Shown in pieces: positions 10,961 to 21,568 of a DNA stretch of 64,000 bases (the first letter of the stretch is position 1; each line of letters begins with the position of its first letter). The stretch spans positions 16,807,131-16,871,130 of the forward strand of contig BTPG01000004.1 of assembly GCA_036245525.1 (NCBI GenBank), in the 5' to 3' direction. The position numbers and the translations under genes are program-made. This stretch comes from Semisulcospira habei (Eukaryota; Mollusca; Gastropoda; Semisulcospiridae). Below the pieces are notes generated by a model. It was not told the DNA's origin and did no database searches. It saw only the letters and a list, made by a program, of their open reading frames with translations.

Positions 10961-11058
10961 AAATGAGTAAAAATACAAAGTAAAGCAATAAACAAAGAAT
11001 CATTAAGTACATTAAAGTTCATACAGCAAGGGCAAATATGTATGCAGGTGCTATCTCC

Positions 11059-11125
11059 CCCCCCCCCTCTCTCTCTCTCTCACGCCGACACACACACACA
11101 TACACACACACACAGCATGCACGCA

Positions 11126-11172
<47 letters not shown>

Positions 11173-11186
11173 ACAGAGTCACACAT

Positions 11187-11239
<53 letters not shown>

Positions 11240-11254
11240 AGAGAGAGAGAGAGA
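11059..11254. repeat. Compound (C)n/(CT)n/(CA)n/(GA)n array
   Basis: It runs from poly-C and CT through CA units to a (GA)n tract at about 11191-11236 and further GA to 11254. It abuts the 3' end of the LINE that follows. Confidence 0.9.
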
Positions 11255-11364
11255 CTCAGACTCAGACAGTTTATTGTTCAGACAAATTGTCCATACAATG
11301 GAGTGAGACATTACATAATTTATAATTCAGGTGTATATAAAGGCCATAAGGCGATGTTTATATC

Positions 11365-11365
<1 letters not shown>

Positions 11366-11429
<64 letters not shown>
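11366..11429. repeat. (CA)n microsatellite
   Basis: About 32 CA units inside the LINE 3' UTR. Confidence 0.97.
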
Positions 11430-11559
11430 TTCCATTCGATCTACGCCAGCACATAATAGCCACTTTTGACCTACATGTAAAATGCGGTATCCAAATCCAG
11501 GCCACAGCCGTGTACTACACAGACCAGGTCGGAGTAAGAACCACAGTTTGCACGTGGAA

Positions 11560-12483
11560 TCATACAAGCATGCTGCTACGGAGTTTAAAAGCATGACATA
11601 CAAATCTTGCTAAATCGGCAATAGACTGCGGGTTGGTAGTGTCTAGGATACACAATTCTTTCTTTCTGAGTTCCACAAGGTCAAACTTACATAGGTATTT
11701 GGCTCGCAGTTCATCATAGAATGGACAATAAAACATAAAGTGAACTTCATCTTCCACAGCCTTGGCACACAATGGACACACTTTCGTTACAGCATTGGGA
11801 GTACTATATCTTTGTTTGTTACTTTGCAATTCGGTTATGCCAAGTCTAAATTTAATGTATAGATTTTTTACATAGGTTGGCTTAACCAGTTCAAAATAAT
11901 TTTCTTGGACAAGTGTATGTTTAAAACTACGATACACAGTAAAACGTTCACTCTCAGAAAGCTTTGATGACCAGTTTTGTTTGGCACAATCAACCATCCT
12001 TTGTTTAAACTTGTTTATAAAAGCATTCCTGTTTCCAACACCTTGTGAAATCCATACATGACCAAACCCATTTCGGAAAAGCAAATTCTTTATCTTTGAC
12101 ACCCATGTTTCTTTCCCTTTATCGTCTAAATCCTTAAGCATATGATAAGCCATATTTGCAAATCTAGTAACAGGTAAAGCGCAGAGTCGAAGCCAGTAGG
12201 AAACACATCTTACTGACGTTAATACTGACAGGGGATATCGACCAAGTTCACCATAAACCATCAGGTTCGGTGTGCGGAAGTTGACATTAAGAAAACGTTT
12301 ACATGCAAATGTATGGACTCTTTCAATTTCGGCACACTCGTTTATACCCCAAATTTCTGAGGCATACAACAAAATTGGGACAACCTGCGCATCAAACAGC
12401 TTGAAAAAAACATCAGGACTAGCGCAGTTAATTTTCTTCAACATACAGAAAATATCGATTACACATTTTTTTGCCTTAGTCAC
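11560..12483 (-). pseudogene. LINE family L2 ORF2, C-terminal part
   Basis: This encodes 307 residues downstream of the reverse transcriptase catalytic core: the thumb region (VVPILLYASEIWG, ERVHTFACKRFLNV) and a terminal Cys/His motif (CPLCAKAVEDEVHFMFYCPFY). It continues the frame of 12491-14368 after a single-base shift near 12490: in the other frame the junction reads SVDDLVTKAKK. The homologous stretch in the relic at 23833-24189 has LLYTTEVWG and HTFARKRFMNV. One indel is the only visible lesion across the two parts. Confidence 0.8.
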
Positions 12484-12490
12484 TAAGTCA

Positions 12491-14366
12491 TCAACGGATG
12501 TGTTTTAAACTCAAACGTGTGGTAAAGTTTAACCCAAGGTACTTATACATATTGACAACTTCTACCCTCGTTCCCCCGTAAATCCATTTTTCATATTTTG
12601 ACAAATACCCACCATTTCGAAACACAATTATTTTTGTCTTGTCTAGGTTAACAGACAAACCAAGCTTAGATGCTTCTTTGTATAAATTGTTCAGCTGAGT
12701 CTGAAGGCCATTGGGGGTTGATGAAAACAAAGCAATGTCATCTGCAAACATCAACAAAAACAGTTCTGCTGCATCGGCTTTTAGTTGGAAACCATGTTTA
12801 CCATTTTCAATAATGTACACAGCAAGCTCGTTAATCAAAAAGGAGAACAATGTCGGCGATGCTAAACATCCTTGTTTTAAACCTTGGAAACACTCAAAAA
12901 ACGCTGTACAATTCAGGCTGTCTCTAACACAAAATTTCACCGAGTCATACATTGCCTTCATAGCTGAAAGCATTTTGCCGCGCACTCCAGCCTTCAATAA
13001 AATATTCCAAAGCACACCTCTTTTAACAGTATCGAAAGCTTTGCGGAAGTCAACAAAAGCCACATAAACTTTCTTATTTTGTAGAAGTTGTTTTTGAACA
13101 ATAGCATAAAGTGTAAATATATGGTCCACAGTAGAGTAGGATTTCCTAAACCCGGCTTGTGTTTCAGACAGAATATTATGTTCCTCAGCCCAGTCTGTTA
13201 ACCTTCTGTTCAAAATGTAGGTATACAGTTTACTAACACAGCTAATGAGAGCAATACCACGATAATTATCTGGATTATTTACATCTCCTTTCTTGTGGAG
13301 TGGGAAAATAATAGCTTTAGACCATTCGCTGGGGAGCAACCCTTTGTTGAATAGAGCATTAAAATACTTAGTGAGAAAGGAGATGATAGCTGGGTTGGAG
13401 ACTTTAAGAACTTCATTTATAATTCCATCAGGCCCGGGGGCCTTTCCTGCTTTGGCATGTTTTATAGCAGCAATAACTTCTGCTTCTTCTATGTTGATAT
13501 CTAGGTCATGAAATAAGGCTTCATCAGACTCAGAGTCTTCTGAAAAATATACATCATCATTATTCTCTTGCTGTGCTATGTTTTCATTTAGAATGCTAGA
13601 GAAGTGATCAAACCACTGCTTCTTTGTTATATTGTTTCTTAAACGACGTTTTCTTTTCCATTTTTTTATTTCCTTCCAAAATGCCTGAGAGTTATGTCTA
13701 TACTCAAGAATTTTGTCAACAGCTTCCCTCTTAAAATTAACTTCTTTAGCTCTAAGTAATCTCTTGTATTGTTTTCTCTCATTAACAAACGATGCTTTAT
13801 TTTCTATGGTTTTATTTTTTGTGTATGTACGTAAGGCTTTACGCGTTCGCATTTTTGCATTTCTGCATTCCTGGTCAAACCAGGGGTGACTAGCGGTGTT
13901 TGTTTTGTGTGTATTGCCTGTGGAGGAATGAAATTGTTTTGTCATGCAACTAGCAGCGTCTTTGATAGCACATGTGAAAATGTCTAATGCACTATTAATA
14001 TCATCATCGATCTCAGCAGTAGCAGCTACTAGAGCATCCTGGAATGCAGGAGTAGTTAAACTGTCGCTGAGCGTTTGGGCCTTAGCAGGTTCCCAGATAA
14101 TCTTATCAAATGAAAAACACTGCGTATCATCATCAGAAACATCGTTGTGGGGTGATACACGTACACAAGACACAGTAAGGACCAGTGGCATGTGTACAGA
14201 CTCTATCCTCTCGCCAACTTCAAGTTTGTCACACAAACAAATAAAGTCAGGAGATGCAACAAAATAATCATTAATACTACAACCAGTGGGAGAAATAAAT
14301 GTCAGGTGCTTTGACAGATCAGGGCTACAGAACCCATTCAGAATCATCAGTTCAAAACATGCACAC

Positions 14367-14368
<2 letters not shown>
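12491..14368 (-). pseudogene. LINE family L2 ORF2, endonuclease end plus reverse transcriptase
   Basis: This 625-residue open frame starts inside the endonuclease C-terminus (FISPTGCSINDYFVASPDF, RIESVHMPLVLTV). It then runs through a linker to a reverse transcriptase with KAGKAPGPDGIINEVLK, NPDNYRGIALISC, QAGFRKSYSTVDHIF, VAFVDFRKAFDTV, GLKQGCLASPTLFSFLIN and the catalytic LLMFADDIALFS. The first ATG is not a true start, since the N-terminal endonuclease is missing (5' truncation). A frameshift at the 3' end moves the thumb region to the next frame. Confidence 0.88.

Positions 14369-14370
<2 letters not shown>

Positions 14371-14421
<51 letters not shown>
14371..14421. repeat. (GA)n microsatellite
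   Basis: About 25 GA units exactly at the 5' truncation point of the LINE. Confidence 0.97.
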
Positions 14422-14427
<6 letters not shown>

Positions 14428-14748
14428 AACAAGATAATTACATTTAAAGCATATATGTCTTCGTTTACACACTTCAGTCAAGCTTAGATATATATTTATA
14501 ATCTGAAATAACAGCTTTTCTTTTTAGACCCCTCCCTCCAAATGATGGACAAAATCTTTGCTACCTTATGACTCGTAGAGTCTTCTTAGGCTAATGATAG
14601 CCAATGGAACACACCAGTCATTTTGTTTAATATTAATTATTAAATTGAGACACTCAATCACGTATCAATTTCAGGTTGTATTTAATTTAATTTTTTTTTT
14701 TGAGAGGGGGGGGGGGGGGGGGTGGGGGCGGGGCAGTAAATTACTCAC

Positions 14749-14847
14749 CAACACTGCTTTTACTTGTTCCCATGTCACTGTTTCGAACTCCACTGCCAGT
14801 GGTCTCACTTTGGGTTGATTTTTGTCTCTTTCGAGGAACTGCATCAT
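14749..14847 (-). pseudogene. Probable upstream coding exon of the hAT-type gene (99 bp)
   Basis: On the minus strand a pyrimidine-rich acceptor (TTTTTCTAAACGGCAG) precedes this block and a consensus donor GTGAGT follows it at 14748. The frame reads DDAVPRKRQKSTQSETTG and on to SSVG, a hydrophilic linker. It ends with one base of a codon, which joins with the AC at 9895 to give an in-frame Asp followed by SSSSIDQPAGG. Matching phase plus both splice signals support an intron of about 4.85 kb holding other repeats. Further 5' exons would lie beyond 14851 and were not found. Confidence 0.55.
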
Positions 14848-14867
14848 CTGCCGTTTAGAAAAACAAC

Positions 14868-14945
14868 TTTTATTATTATTATTATTATTAAAGGTTTTCT
14901 TATATAGCGCTTACCTGTAAACAGCTCTAAGCGCTTTACAATTTA
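14868..14945. repeat. Short dispersed repeat led by (ATT)n
   Basis: (ATT)n is followed by TATATAGCGCTTACCTG and TCTAAGCGCTTTACAAT, forming a small hairpin around AGCGCTT. A second copy, with GTATAGCGCCTAACCTC and CTCTAGGCGCTTAACAA, lies at 39490-39556. It is likely the tail of a SINE-like repeat. Confidence 0.55.
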
Positions 14946-15069
14946 CTCAACAACAACAAACAAAAAGAAAAAAAACAAAAAAACAAAAACAAAGACATAA
15001 CATAAAAATTAAAACATGAAATTATCCTAAAAGCAACAACAAAAATGTAAAATAAAATAGAACCGTCTT

Positions 15070-16215
15070 TTCAACATCTTATATATGATTATGCATTGCA
15101 GGTGTTAACACGTCTACTACAATTTTATAATAATAATTTAATATAAAAAAAACAGTGGTTTTCTGATTAGTTCTTAGCTTATTTTAAATTTCATCAACAA
15201 AAGGCCTAAGGGTGAATAATCTTATTTTGTAGCACGCTGTTCACAGGCATAGGAACTGTTAACAAATTTGCTGATTTTCAGCAGTTGGCAAAATTTCAGC
15301 ACATTTTTATTTTCCATTTTATTATGTGAAAAAGGCAGTGGTTGGGATGCCGTCATGATGGCTTCTTGTCGTTCCAAAAACCGAAGTCGTCATGACGGTT
15401 TCGCACCCGGAAAAGGCTATGTTGCCGTCACAATTGATGGCGACGCTGTCAAAGTGGTGTCAGATAGGCTATGGTTTCCATAGTCAGCCATCAAGACGGT
15501 TCTGTTCTGCTCTCCGAAGAGATTTACGTCACAATACATAGCTAGTAAGCTGCACTAGTGAAAACGATACCTTATAACTTAGCCCTTGGTTTTGTTATTG
15601 AAAACGATATTTTGCCGTCCAAAGATTTTTTTTTATAAATATAAAAGCAATATTGATCATTGATGCCGATATCTTTATTCTTTAAATTGACATTTTTAAA
15701 GTTATATATCATAATACTTTGTGAAATAAATTTTAGGCTATGCATTACTTTAATTGTTACCTGTTTTGGTATTTTAATAAGTGGGGCTGTTTTATATCTA
15801 TGATATTCATTATATGCAGCTAGTATCAGCTCCTACAGCGTAGGCTACACTCACAGGAAGGAAGTACCGGCGCCATCGCCACGTGCTCATTTGAATCGAA
15901 TTCGGAATGGGTGAATTTTACCTAGTTCTACTGACTACATTTCTTTTATGAGACAAAATTGGATTTAAAAATGTACCCACCTTCTGAAATGGAGCTTGAT
16001 GAAAACCAGCATGACAGTCGCCTACTGCCATCAGCATCTGTTTTTTTTCAGTTTCGGCATTTTCGAGGAGACAGCAAAAGTGAAGTGTTACCAAAGAAAA
16101 TAGATCTAGATTTAAACTTCCCCCCACAAACCTTAATGACGTCAGACGTCTTTTCACTGATCTCTCTCGGAAAGACATGCACTGAAGGAAAGCAACTCTT
16201 TTGGGTACCTGGTCG
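15070..16215. other. AT-rich interval without recognised feature
   Basis: No conserved coding frame or clear repeat was seen. A short stretch at 15350-15500 is less AT-rich but shows no recognisable protein. Confidence 0.5.
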
Positions 16216-16518
16216 ATTCAACGGAAATCCATTTCAACGATGTTTTTGGACGATTCAACGATGGTCGTTTCAACGGATGTTCGTTACAACGAATTATCAT
16301 AATTATCAACTTAGCGTCTTAATTAATCTTTCTAAAAAGTCGTTTTTGGGGGATTAGGGCTGTATCAAGGTGAAGGCGCTGGAAGAGGCTTGTGGCCAGA
16401 ACAAGAAAATATGGCTGCATTTACTAATTTAGGGTTAGGGGTTGGGTTACTTGGTTGTTTCAACGGGAAAACGTTTTGGACGTTTAAACGGATCCCTTGA
16501 AATGGATTTCCGTTGAAT
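16216..16518. mobile_element. 303-bp inverted-repeat element (GTTGAAACG-type)
   Basis: Perfect 22-bp terminal inverted repeats lie at 16216-16237 and 16497-16518. The inside holds several spaced TTTCAACG/GTTTCAACGG motifs, which look like subterminal binding sites. It has no coding capacity. Confidence 0.75.
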
Positions 16519-16635
16519 TGTCTATAAATAACTCTTTGTGCCTTGGATCAAAAGTGACTAAAAACTGCAATGTTTTAAAAACAATAAAAAAAATAATAAA
16601 ACTTTGGAACTCCCTTTGCATAAAAAAAATTCACT

Positions 16636-16639
<4 letters not shown>

Positions 16640-16672
<33 letters not shown>

Positions 16673-16930
16673 TTGGGAGGGGGGGGGTTCCGGAACCCAG
16701 GTAACCCCCCCCTGGGTCCGGCCCTGTATACACGCTCCTCCCACCCCAACCCCCACGCCCACCCCGATGTTTCATATTTTGGCGACCGCTGAGAGTTTTG
16801 ACACACATGCGCTTTCTCCCCTCCTCCCCCCCCCCCCCCCGGTCCCCCGTTTGGGAGGCCTTTTGTGTCAGGTTGAAAAAAAAGTTGGAGCCCCCCTCCC
16901 CCTCGAGGTAACTGATCCGCCCCTGCGTTT
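16640..16930. repeat. Family N repeat with poly-T head
   Basis: Poly-T, then G-rich and C-rich blocks. The segment CCTTTTGTGTCAGGTTGAA and the end GTAACTGATCCGCCCCTG match 37465-37540. Confidence 0.6.
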
Positions 16931-17022
16931 GCAATGTACAACTCACACATGTTTGATTTTCAACATCAGTATAAATCGGTAAAGTCTGTTGCGCGTTCTG
17001 TTGACACATTGCTTTCTCTCAG

Positions 17023-17515
17023 ACAGTCCGAGCGTTGACCAGCCATGCATAACCGGATAACTGATGTTTTACAAGTGAAGACTTCTATCCGCGTATTGTG
17101 CAACATATCTGAGTGTTGCCGTAGACTTCCGAGTGTTGCCGAAGATTTTCGAGTGTTACCACAGATTTTGCAGAAACCTCTAAAATTTCTGAGTGTACAG
17201 AGAGAGTCTTTCACGCAGCCAAAGCGTTGTCCAGCCCTAGCCGAATAGCTGATTCCCAGTGCGCAAAGGCCGTCGGGCCAACGTCGGCCGCCGTTGGCCC
17301 GCGCACGTATCGGTGTACGTTCATCCGAGATCCAGCCTGAATCTCAGACTCTGGTCGTCGCCGTCAAAGCTGCTCCCACTCTGTATTTGTCTGCCTACTT
17401 GTTCTGCGTGGACTCTGAACACTCACCGAAAAAACTAAAGACACATTGTGATAGCATTGGGACTTTTAATTTCAAGTTTGGGAGATGTGCTCGAGCTTTC
17501 ATTCTCGGACTTGTT
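17023..17515 (+). pseudogene. TMEM86-like lysoplasmalogenase, truncated duplicate exon
   Basis: This is a decayed copy of the exon at 29940-30746. Both start directly after an acceptor (here GCTTTCTCTCAG) and share a 5' segment with GAGTGTTGCCGTAGACTTCC (the other copy has GAGTGTCGACGAAGGTTTCC). From 17330 the frame reads IQPESQTLVVAVKAAPTLYL, matching IQHEPQTVTAAVSKAAPVLYL in the gene. Near 17440 the frame shifts by one, and the next frame reads IVIALGLLISSLGDVLE, matching IVAIGLLLSSVGDVCLV. Similarity ends around 17515, just before a family E element at 17541. A family A palindrome sits inside (17255-17310), where the initiator and first membrane segment should be. It lacks the second half of the enzyme, so it cannot be functional. 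Confidence 0.72.
17255..17310. mobile_element. Family A palindrome inside the TMEM86 duplicate
   Basis: Begins CCCAGTGCGCAAAGGCCGTC and continues with CGTCGGCCGCCGTTGGCCCG. It is probably a partial copy, since the right end lacks the TTTTGCGCATTGGGG terminus. Confidence 0.55.
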
Positions 17516-17540
17516 AACCTGTTCTATATATAGCCTATCA

Positions 17541-17768
17541 TTAACCCATATCATACTGAGGTTAAAAGCTTCAAATTTGTACACTGCCATAATTATGCAA
17601 GCTACATTATAGTACTTACAGATAAGGATATAGACCAATGACGTTAGTTCAAGGGTGGTGCCAGAATAGCTTGGCGCCTAGAGGTGCCAATCTATTCTGG
17701 CACTACCCTTGAACTATTTTAGTCAAACTTATTTCACACACTGGTGTATTCCGAATGATAAGGGTTAA
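17541..17768. mobile_element. Family E TTAA fold-back element, copy 1 (228 bp)
   Basis: It is bounded by TTAA on both sides with related ends (TTAACCCATATCAT and, inverted, TTAACCCTTATCATTCG). The centre is the shared hairpin core with GCCAGAATAGCTTGGCGCC. Confidence 0.8.
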
Positions 17769-17988
17769 TGTCGCTACTCCAACACGGCTGCTGGTCATTG
17801 TGGTCGACATTCTCCTGGTTCCGAGGTACAAGTGCACATCAGCCAGATCACTGTTTGGTTTAATATGGGCCCATGCATATTATGTTCTTACTTAGTGAAG
17901 TGGGGTGCGGTGCAGTGCAGTGCCATTTGACGCAGCGTACAAATGCATCACTGTGGTGGTTGATTTGGAGGACTGCTACTCATTGTGT

Positions 17989-18216
17989 TTAACTCATATC
18001 ATACGGAGGCTAAAAGCTTCAAATTTGTACACTGCCATAATTATGCAAACTACATTATATTACTTACAGATAATGATATAGACCAATGGCTTTAGTTCAA
18101 GGGTATTGCCAGAATACCTTGGCGCCTAGAGGCGCCAATCTATTCTGGCACTACCCTTGAACTATTTTAATCAAACTTATTTCACACACTGGTGTATTCC
18201 GAATGATAAGGGTTAA
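17989..18216. mobile_element. Family E TTAA fold-back element, copy 2 (228 bp)
   Basis: It has the same length and architecture as copy 1, from which it is separated by 220 bp of unrelated sequence. Both ends are TTAA. Confidence 0.8.
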
Positions 18217-19085
18217 TAACCTTCTTGCGTGTAGCGTCTATCTGTCATACACTTTTTCTGGTATATAGGGCTGGCTTACGGAAACTCACTATGCCACTCA
18301 GTATTGCTTGGCTGTGTCCTGTGTGATTGGCGCCTCGTATTTCCACTCACCAACAGATATGAACTAGGCGCCATTCTTCCAGCACCTCCGAAAATCCGTC
18401 CACAGTCTTTCGACTCTATTGCGTATAACCCACCGGCCGTTGGGCCCAGGTGCAATTTGCCTCCCGGCTGTCTGCCCCTTGGGGTCAGTTGTATGAGTGA
18501 GCTTAGTCCTGCGCCAGCCACTAAGCAAGGTGCTCCGCTATACGACACTTCCGCCGCTATTGATGCGGACCCCCTTGAATGAGTTAATCGATTAGCGCTC
18601 ATCAGTAGTGAGACATTCACATGCAAATAATACTCAGAAAAAAAAAGTATGCAGTGATTGTTGCTGTAAACCTACGTGTTTCTTCCTATACACGTTTGGT
18701 GTATACTTCGCATTGTTTTCCTCCCTACGTCACACGACCAGTCACTTTAGCGCTAACCGTGCCATGTGACCGTGATATAAAAACCCCTGTAGCGAAAAAT
18801 GTCGGACGTTTTGTAGCCCTCTCGATGACGCATCTTGGATGCCAGTTTTGTTCTATAAAAGATCGCCAAACGTTCTAAAGTACAAAGTTACTTAGTGTTG
18901 TTCGAAACAACAAGCACACTCAGTACTGGAGACGGCAACGTCATGACATATTTTAAATTACGTCATAAGTCTATTATGTATAAATGTATATTCCTTTGAC
19001 GTCAGTCATGTCTGGCGTGATCCAGGTCGCAAGATGTCTTCTTGATTTCTTTTACGAAAATAGTGGAAGAATGAAAACAAATACG
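18217..19085. other. Interval without recognised feature
   Basis: Open frames of 90-116 codons exist on both strands at 18276-18626 but overlap each other and show no recognisable domain. No repeat family was identified. Confidence 0.4.
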
Positions 19086-19244
19086 TTATTGGTCGGAGGG
19101 GTTCGCGGCACGGACCCTTGTAGGCATGAGGGAGGTCAAAGGAATCATTGTACCCCTCAGGCCTTCAGCCATCGGGGTATAATGATTCCTTTGACCTCCC
19201 TCAGGCCTACAAAGGTCCGTGTAGCGAACCCTTCCGACCAATAA
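19086..19244. repeat. 159-bp palindrome with arms of about 70 bp
   Basis: Left TTATTGGTCGGAGGGGTTCG and right CGAACCCTTCCGACCAATAA pair, followed by further pairing through GAGGTCAAAGGAATCATT. The loop is short and GC-rich. It has no TTAA ends. Confidence 0.8.
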
Positions 19245-19504
19245 CTTATAATATTTCTCACTCACGATACTTTTTTGTTCTCTTTTGTTTCAAGAAAAAC
19301 AAAATATTTTTTATCGTTGATAGTGTGGTAGCACATAAACGATACAATACCATGACTACATCATCAGTGACGCCATATCGTCACGAATAACGGAATCACG
19401 TGACAAATCATGAGGCAGCAAACTTTCAGCCAAATCACAAATCTCTATTATTGCGGAGTATTTATAGGCTTGTATGTCCAGATTGAAGCCATGCTGAGCT
19501 TTTG

Positions 19505-19626
<122 letters not shown>

Positions 19627-19823
19627 GTCACGGTCCACAATAAACAGCTGTGTGTTAGTCTGTAATTTTGATTAATAAAGTCACGTTGAACCCAAGTTCC
19701 TCGGATGGTTGGCGTTCTTTGGTGTGGAATTAACCAACATTTCAGAAACACAATTTCAGTGTGTGCACTGGCCTTGAAGGAATTCAACTACCTTTCTTTT
19801 TAGAGCAAAACTGAAGTCGCTTC

Positions 19824-20046
19824 TTAACCCATATCATACTGAGGCTAAAAGCTTCAAATTTGTACACGCCCATATGCAAGCTGCATTATAGCACTTACAG
19901 ATAAGGATAAAGACCAATGGCTTTAGTTCAAGGGTGGTGCCAGAATAGCTTGGCGCCCAGAGGCGCCAAGCTATTCTGGCACTACCCTTAAACTATTTTA
20001 GTTAATCTTATTCCACACACTGGTGTCTTCCAAATTATAAGGTTAA
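19824..20046. mobile_element. Family E TTAA fold-back element, copy 3
   Basis: TTAA at both ends. Same ends as copy 1, and the hairpin core is almost perfect (GGCGCCCAGAGGCGCC centre). Confidence 0.8.
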
Positions 20047-20130
20047 GCCTCTTGCACATGCAGCCACTGTAACTTAAGGTCCAACATTACACTGCGGGTT
20101 ATATCGCACAATCTTGTCCTTAACCTTTTC

Positions 20131-20350
20131 TTAACCGGTTCACAGTCCAGAAAAAAAAACCTGAACAGCAATCAACTGCAAGAGGTATAGATCCTCATGA
20201 GCCCCCGCAGTCGCGGGGGCTCATGAGGATCTATGCCTCTTGATGAAGCCACTTTGAATCCATGTTCCTTGGACGGCTGGGGATCTTTGGCGTGGAATTA
20301 TCCAAGATTTTAGAAACACAATTTGCGTGCACTGGCAGTGAAGGTTTCAA
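20131..20350. mobile_element. Family D TTAA fold-back element
   Basis: Left end TTAACCGGTTCACAGTCC. The perfect core hairpin is TAGATCCTCATGAGCCCCCG with its complement. The right arm ends GGCAGTGAAGG, and its right TTAA is decayed. In well preserved copies the right end reads GGCAGYGAAGGGGTTAA. Confidence 0.75.
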
Positions 20351-20385
20351 TTATCTTTTTGTTTTCAGCTAACTGAAGTGGAACC

Positions 20386-20458
20386 TTAACCCTCTTGCGC
20401 ATGCAGTTACTGGTCTTTAGATAGATAGTACCGGTACCTGCATGCACAAGAGGGTTAA
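20386..20458. mobile_element. Family H compact TTAA palindrome (73 bp)
   Basis: TTAACCCTCTTGCGCATGCAG pairs with CTGCATGCACAAGAGGGTTAA. The loop is about 30 bp. A half copy (CCTCTTGCACATGCAG) lies at 20048. Confidence 0.7.
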
Positions 20459-20637
20459 CCGGTTTAAAAGTTTCCAGCCCGGTTGTCGTCTGCATTATAT
20501 ATTACACTATTACGAATCACGAACATTCCCTTAAAACGTCATGCCTTGAGTTTAATTCACAACCACCACCCCACCCCCCCACCCCACACCCCCCACCCCA
20601 CCCCCTCCCTCCACCACCACGTCCCCTCCCCTCCCTG

Positions 20638-20765
20638 GCACTACCCTTTAATTATCATGGTCGATCCATCTCCTGCGACTGGTATATAGGCGTTAGGTGA
20701 CACCTAAAAAAAAATGTATTTATTACAAAATTAGAAAAAGCGGGCTGTGCGATAAATGGGTTTAA
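20638..20765. mobile_element. Right half of a family C variant
   Basis: CACTACCCTTTAATTATCAT and GGTCGATCCATCTCCTGCGACTGG match the right arm of the complete copy at 41802-41979. The left half is missing and a C/A-rich tract precedes it. Confidence 0.45.
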
Positions 20766-20967
20766 TTCAGATTAACTAATGTGGGCGAGTCTGTGATGTT
20801 GGACCCAAAGGCTCTATGCCGGAAGATCGAAATTCACGGACAAGCCGCACACACACTTAGGAACATAAAATGCTGTGTTGGCGGCTTTTTTAGCGGCGGG
20901 GGGATGTGATACAGTAATTACACTAGGGTAACCCGAAGCCAGTTGTTATTGCTACATAATCCCGACT

Positions 20968-21170
20968 AAACCCATTGTGTCCCAGGTACGAAATACCAAC
21001 TTTTTGGAGTTGTCCTCTGAGGACTGCAGTACAAGCAGGAGACAGATTAACCATGATAGTTCAAGGGCGGTGCAAGAATAGCTTGGCGCCTATAGGCGCC
21101 AAGCTATTCTGGCACAACTCTTGAACTAACATGGTCGATCCATATCTTGCTGGGGTGTGTCGCGCACGCA
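20968..21170. mobile_element. Family C fold-back element, right end lost to microsatellite
   Basis: Contains GTGTCCCAGGTACGAAATAC, the shared core around GGCGCCTATAGGCGCC, and GGTCGATCCATATCTTGCTG. The right terminal sequence after GTGTGTCGCGC passes into (CA)n and (CT)n. Confidence 0.7.
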
Positions 21171-21176
21171 CGCACA

Positions 21177-21186
21177 TACACACACA

Positions 21187-21258
<72 letters not shown>

Positions 21259-21310
21259 CTCTCTCTCTCCCTCCCTCCCTCCCTCCCTCTCCTCTCTCTC
21301 TCTCTCTCCT

Positions 21311-21342
<32 letters not shown>
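21177..21342. repeat. (CA)n/(CT)n compound microsatellite
   Basis: A short CA tract followed by a long CT array with CCCT interruptions. Confidence 0.95.
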
Positions 21343-21343
<1 letters not shown>

Positions 21344-21568
21344 GTCAACATAGCCATGAGCTAAATTCACATGCAGGTCCAGATGGCTTAAAACTGTGCG
21401 TGTGGAATATCGATTTTTTTTTTTTTTTTTTTTTTGCAGAAACTTGATTCCAGAGACTTGGTGTCTTTTCTTCAATCATTAGATATTTTTTGTCTATGAG
21501 AAACTTTCTTGGATTCTGACTTTCATTCTGATGTTTTTATCAACTATATTTCATTTATTTCTTAAGCT

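Larger units (their letters stand above)
11255..14370 (-). mobile_element. 5'-truncated LINE, clade not assigned (family L2)
   Basis: The element is read on the minus strand. It starts inside the endonuclease at 14368 beside a (GA)n tract and ends with a 3' UTR whose last bases contain CAATAAACTGTCTGAG next to another GA tract. A (CA)n array (11366-11429) lies in the 3' UTR. A diverged relic of the same family lies at 21569-24982. It has no RNase H, which separates it from the 6-kb element. Confidence 0.8.

Noticed and set aside
18276..18626. 116-codon minus-strand frame and overlapping plus-strand frame
   Set aside because: No recognisable homology and no splice signals of note.
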